This document shows positions 4,887 through 5,136 of a DNA stretch of 5,136 nt, piece by piece (within the stretch, counting starts at the first letter, position 1; each line of letters begins with the position of its first letter). A program made the translations under genes and the position numbers. Source of the stretch: an uncultured Blautia sp. (lineage in GTDB: Bacteria > Bacillota_A > Clostridia > Lachnospirales > Lachnospiraceae); NCBI GenBank assembly GCA_905209435.1, contig CAJLTE010000153.1:1-5136 (forward strand). The letters run 5' to 3'. A model generated the notes under the pieces. That model made no database searches, had not been told where the DNA came from, and saw only the letters and a program-made list of their open reading frames with translations.

Positions 4887-5105
4887 ATGAAAACGCTGAA
4901 TGATTATATGGAAATGCCCTATCGTATGGAAATTATAGAAGATAAGGAAGAGGGAGGATTTGTGGCTTTTTATCCTGATTTGCCAGGGTGCATTACCTGC
5001 GGTGAAACTGTTGAAATTGCGGTAGCAAATGCATTGGATGCAAAAAAGGCATGGATTGAAGCAATGATGGAAGAGGAACATCACGACAAACGCATGAGTA
5101 AATAA
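4887..5105 (+). CDS. Short HicB-like protein (72 aa), apparently lacking the DNA-binding tail
   Basis: HicB antitoxins pair a partially degenerate RNase H-like domain, which neutralises the HicA mRNA-cleaving toxin, with a C-terminal ribbon-helix-helix or HTH domain. Here the N-terminal half is clear: PYRMEIIEDKEEGGFVAFYP (residues 11-30), DLPGCITCGETVE (31-43) and ANALDAKKAWIEA (48-60). The protein then ends after a short charged tail (HHDKRMSK), where full-length relatives, commonly 110-140 aa, continue into the DNA-binding domain. No hicA-like reading frame lies within 240 bp upstream, and only 31 bp remain downstream. ATG 4887 is preferred over GTG 4869 because the conserved N-terminus begins MKTLNDYM. 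Only a weak GAGA (4877-4880) precedes it. It may be a truncated remnant, a solo regulator, or a naturally short variant. Confidence 0.8.
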   Translation: MKTLNDYMEMPYRMEIIEDKEEGGFVAFYPDLPGCITCGETVEIAVANALDAKKAWIEAMMEEEHHDKRMSK

Positions 5106-5136
5106 ATTGTGAACACCCCCCTTTTCTAGTAAAATA

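Noticed and set aside
4862..4893. Possible degenerate second repeat after copy 2, starting GTC and ending near TGAAAA
   Set aside because: Only about 10 of 32 positions match, close to chance, and it runs into the HicB-like coding sequence.

Overview
The window reads as a low-to-moderate GC Firmicutes chromosome, most likely a gut Lachnospiraceae (Blautia/Dorea/Ruminococcus-like). The support is strong AGGAGG-type ribosome sites, the codon use, an XRE + DUF3169-type membrane protein pair, and a HicB-like protein with the KTLNDYMEMPYRMEI N-terminus I associate with this group. No species can be named from the sequence alone. The content is accessory in character: two small XRE regulators, a HicB-like protein without a visible HicA, and an ADP-ribose-processing gene pair.

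Layout. 1-308 holds at most the tail of an upstream gene, a 32-nt CRISPR-repeat-like hairpin element (90-121), and a compact promoter with three identical-architecture operators (TGACAA-N6-TTGTCA). 309-1308 is a translationally coupled two-gene operon: a 73-aa XRE repressor starting at TTG 309 (not at the TTG at 276, which lies inside an operator), overlapping a 264-aa multi-spanning DUF3169-like membrane protein, with a rho-independent terminator at 1328-1362. 1541-4200 carries a macrodomain protein with an uncharacterised C-terminal helical domain (348 aa). It is followed after 152 bp by a 486-aa protein fusing an ADP-ribosylglycohydrolase (DraG/ARH fold) to a von Willebrand A domain with a complete MIDAS. 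A terminator at 4272-4312 closes this unit. 4283-4642 on the minus strand is a second XRE regulator, with its own pair of TAACC-N3-GGTTA operators over its promoter. A second copy of the CRISPR-repeat-like element (4785-4816) precedes a short HicB-like gene (4887-5105).

How the parts may work together. The central pair puts two unrelated ADP-ribose-binding or hydrolysing folds side by side, which suggests reversal of ADP-ribosylation or processing of NAD-derived ADP-ribose, with the vWA domain as a metal-dependent docking module. No ADP-ribosyltransferase is visible in the window, so the substrate is unknown. The XRE/DUF3169 operon looks autoregulated. The two CRISPR-like solo repeats lie about 4.7 kb apart in the same orientation and enclose all the complete genes except the HicB-like one. 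They are the least explained structure here.
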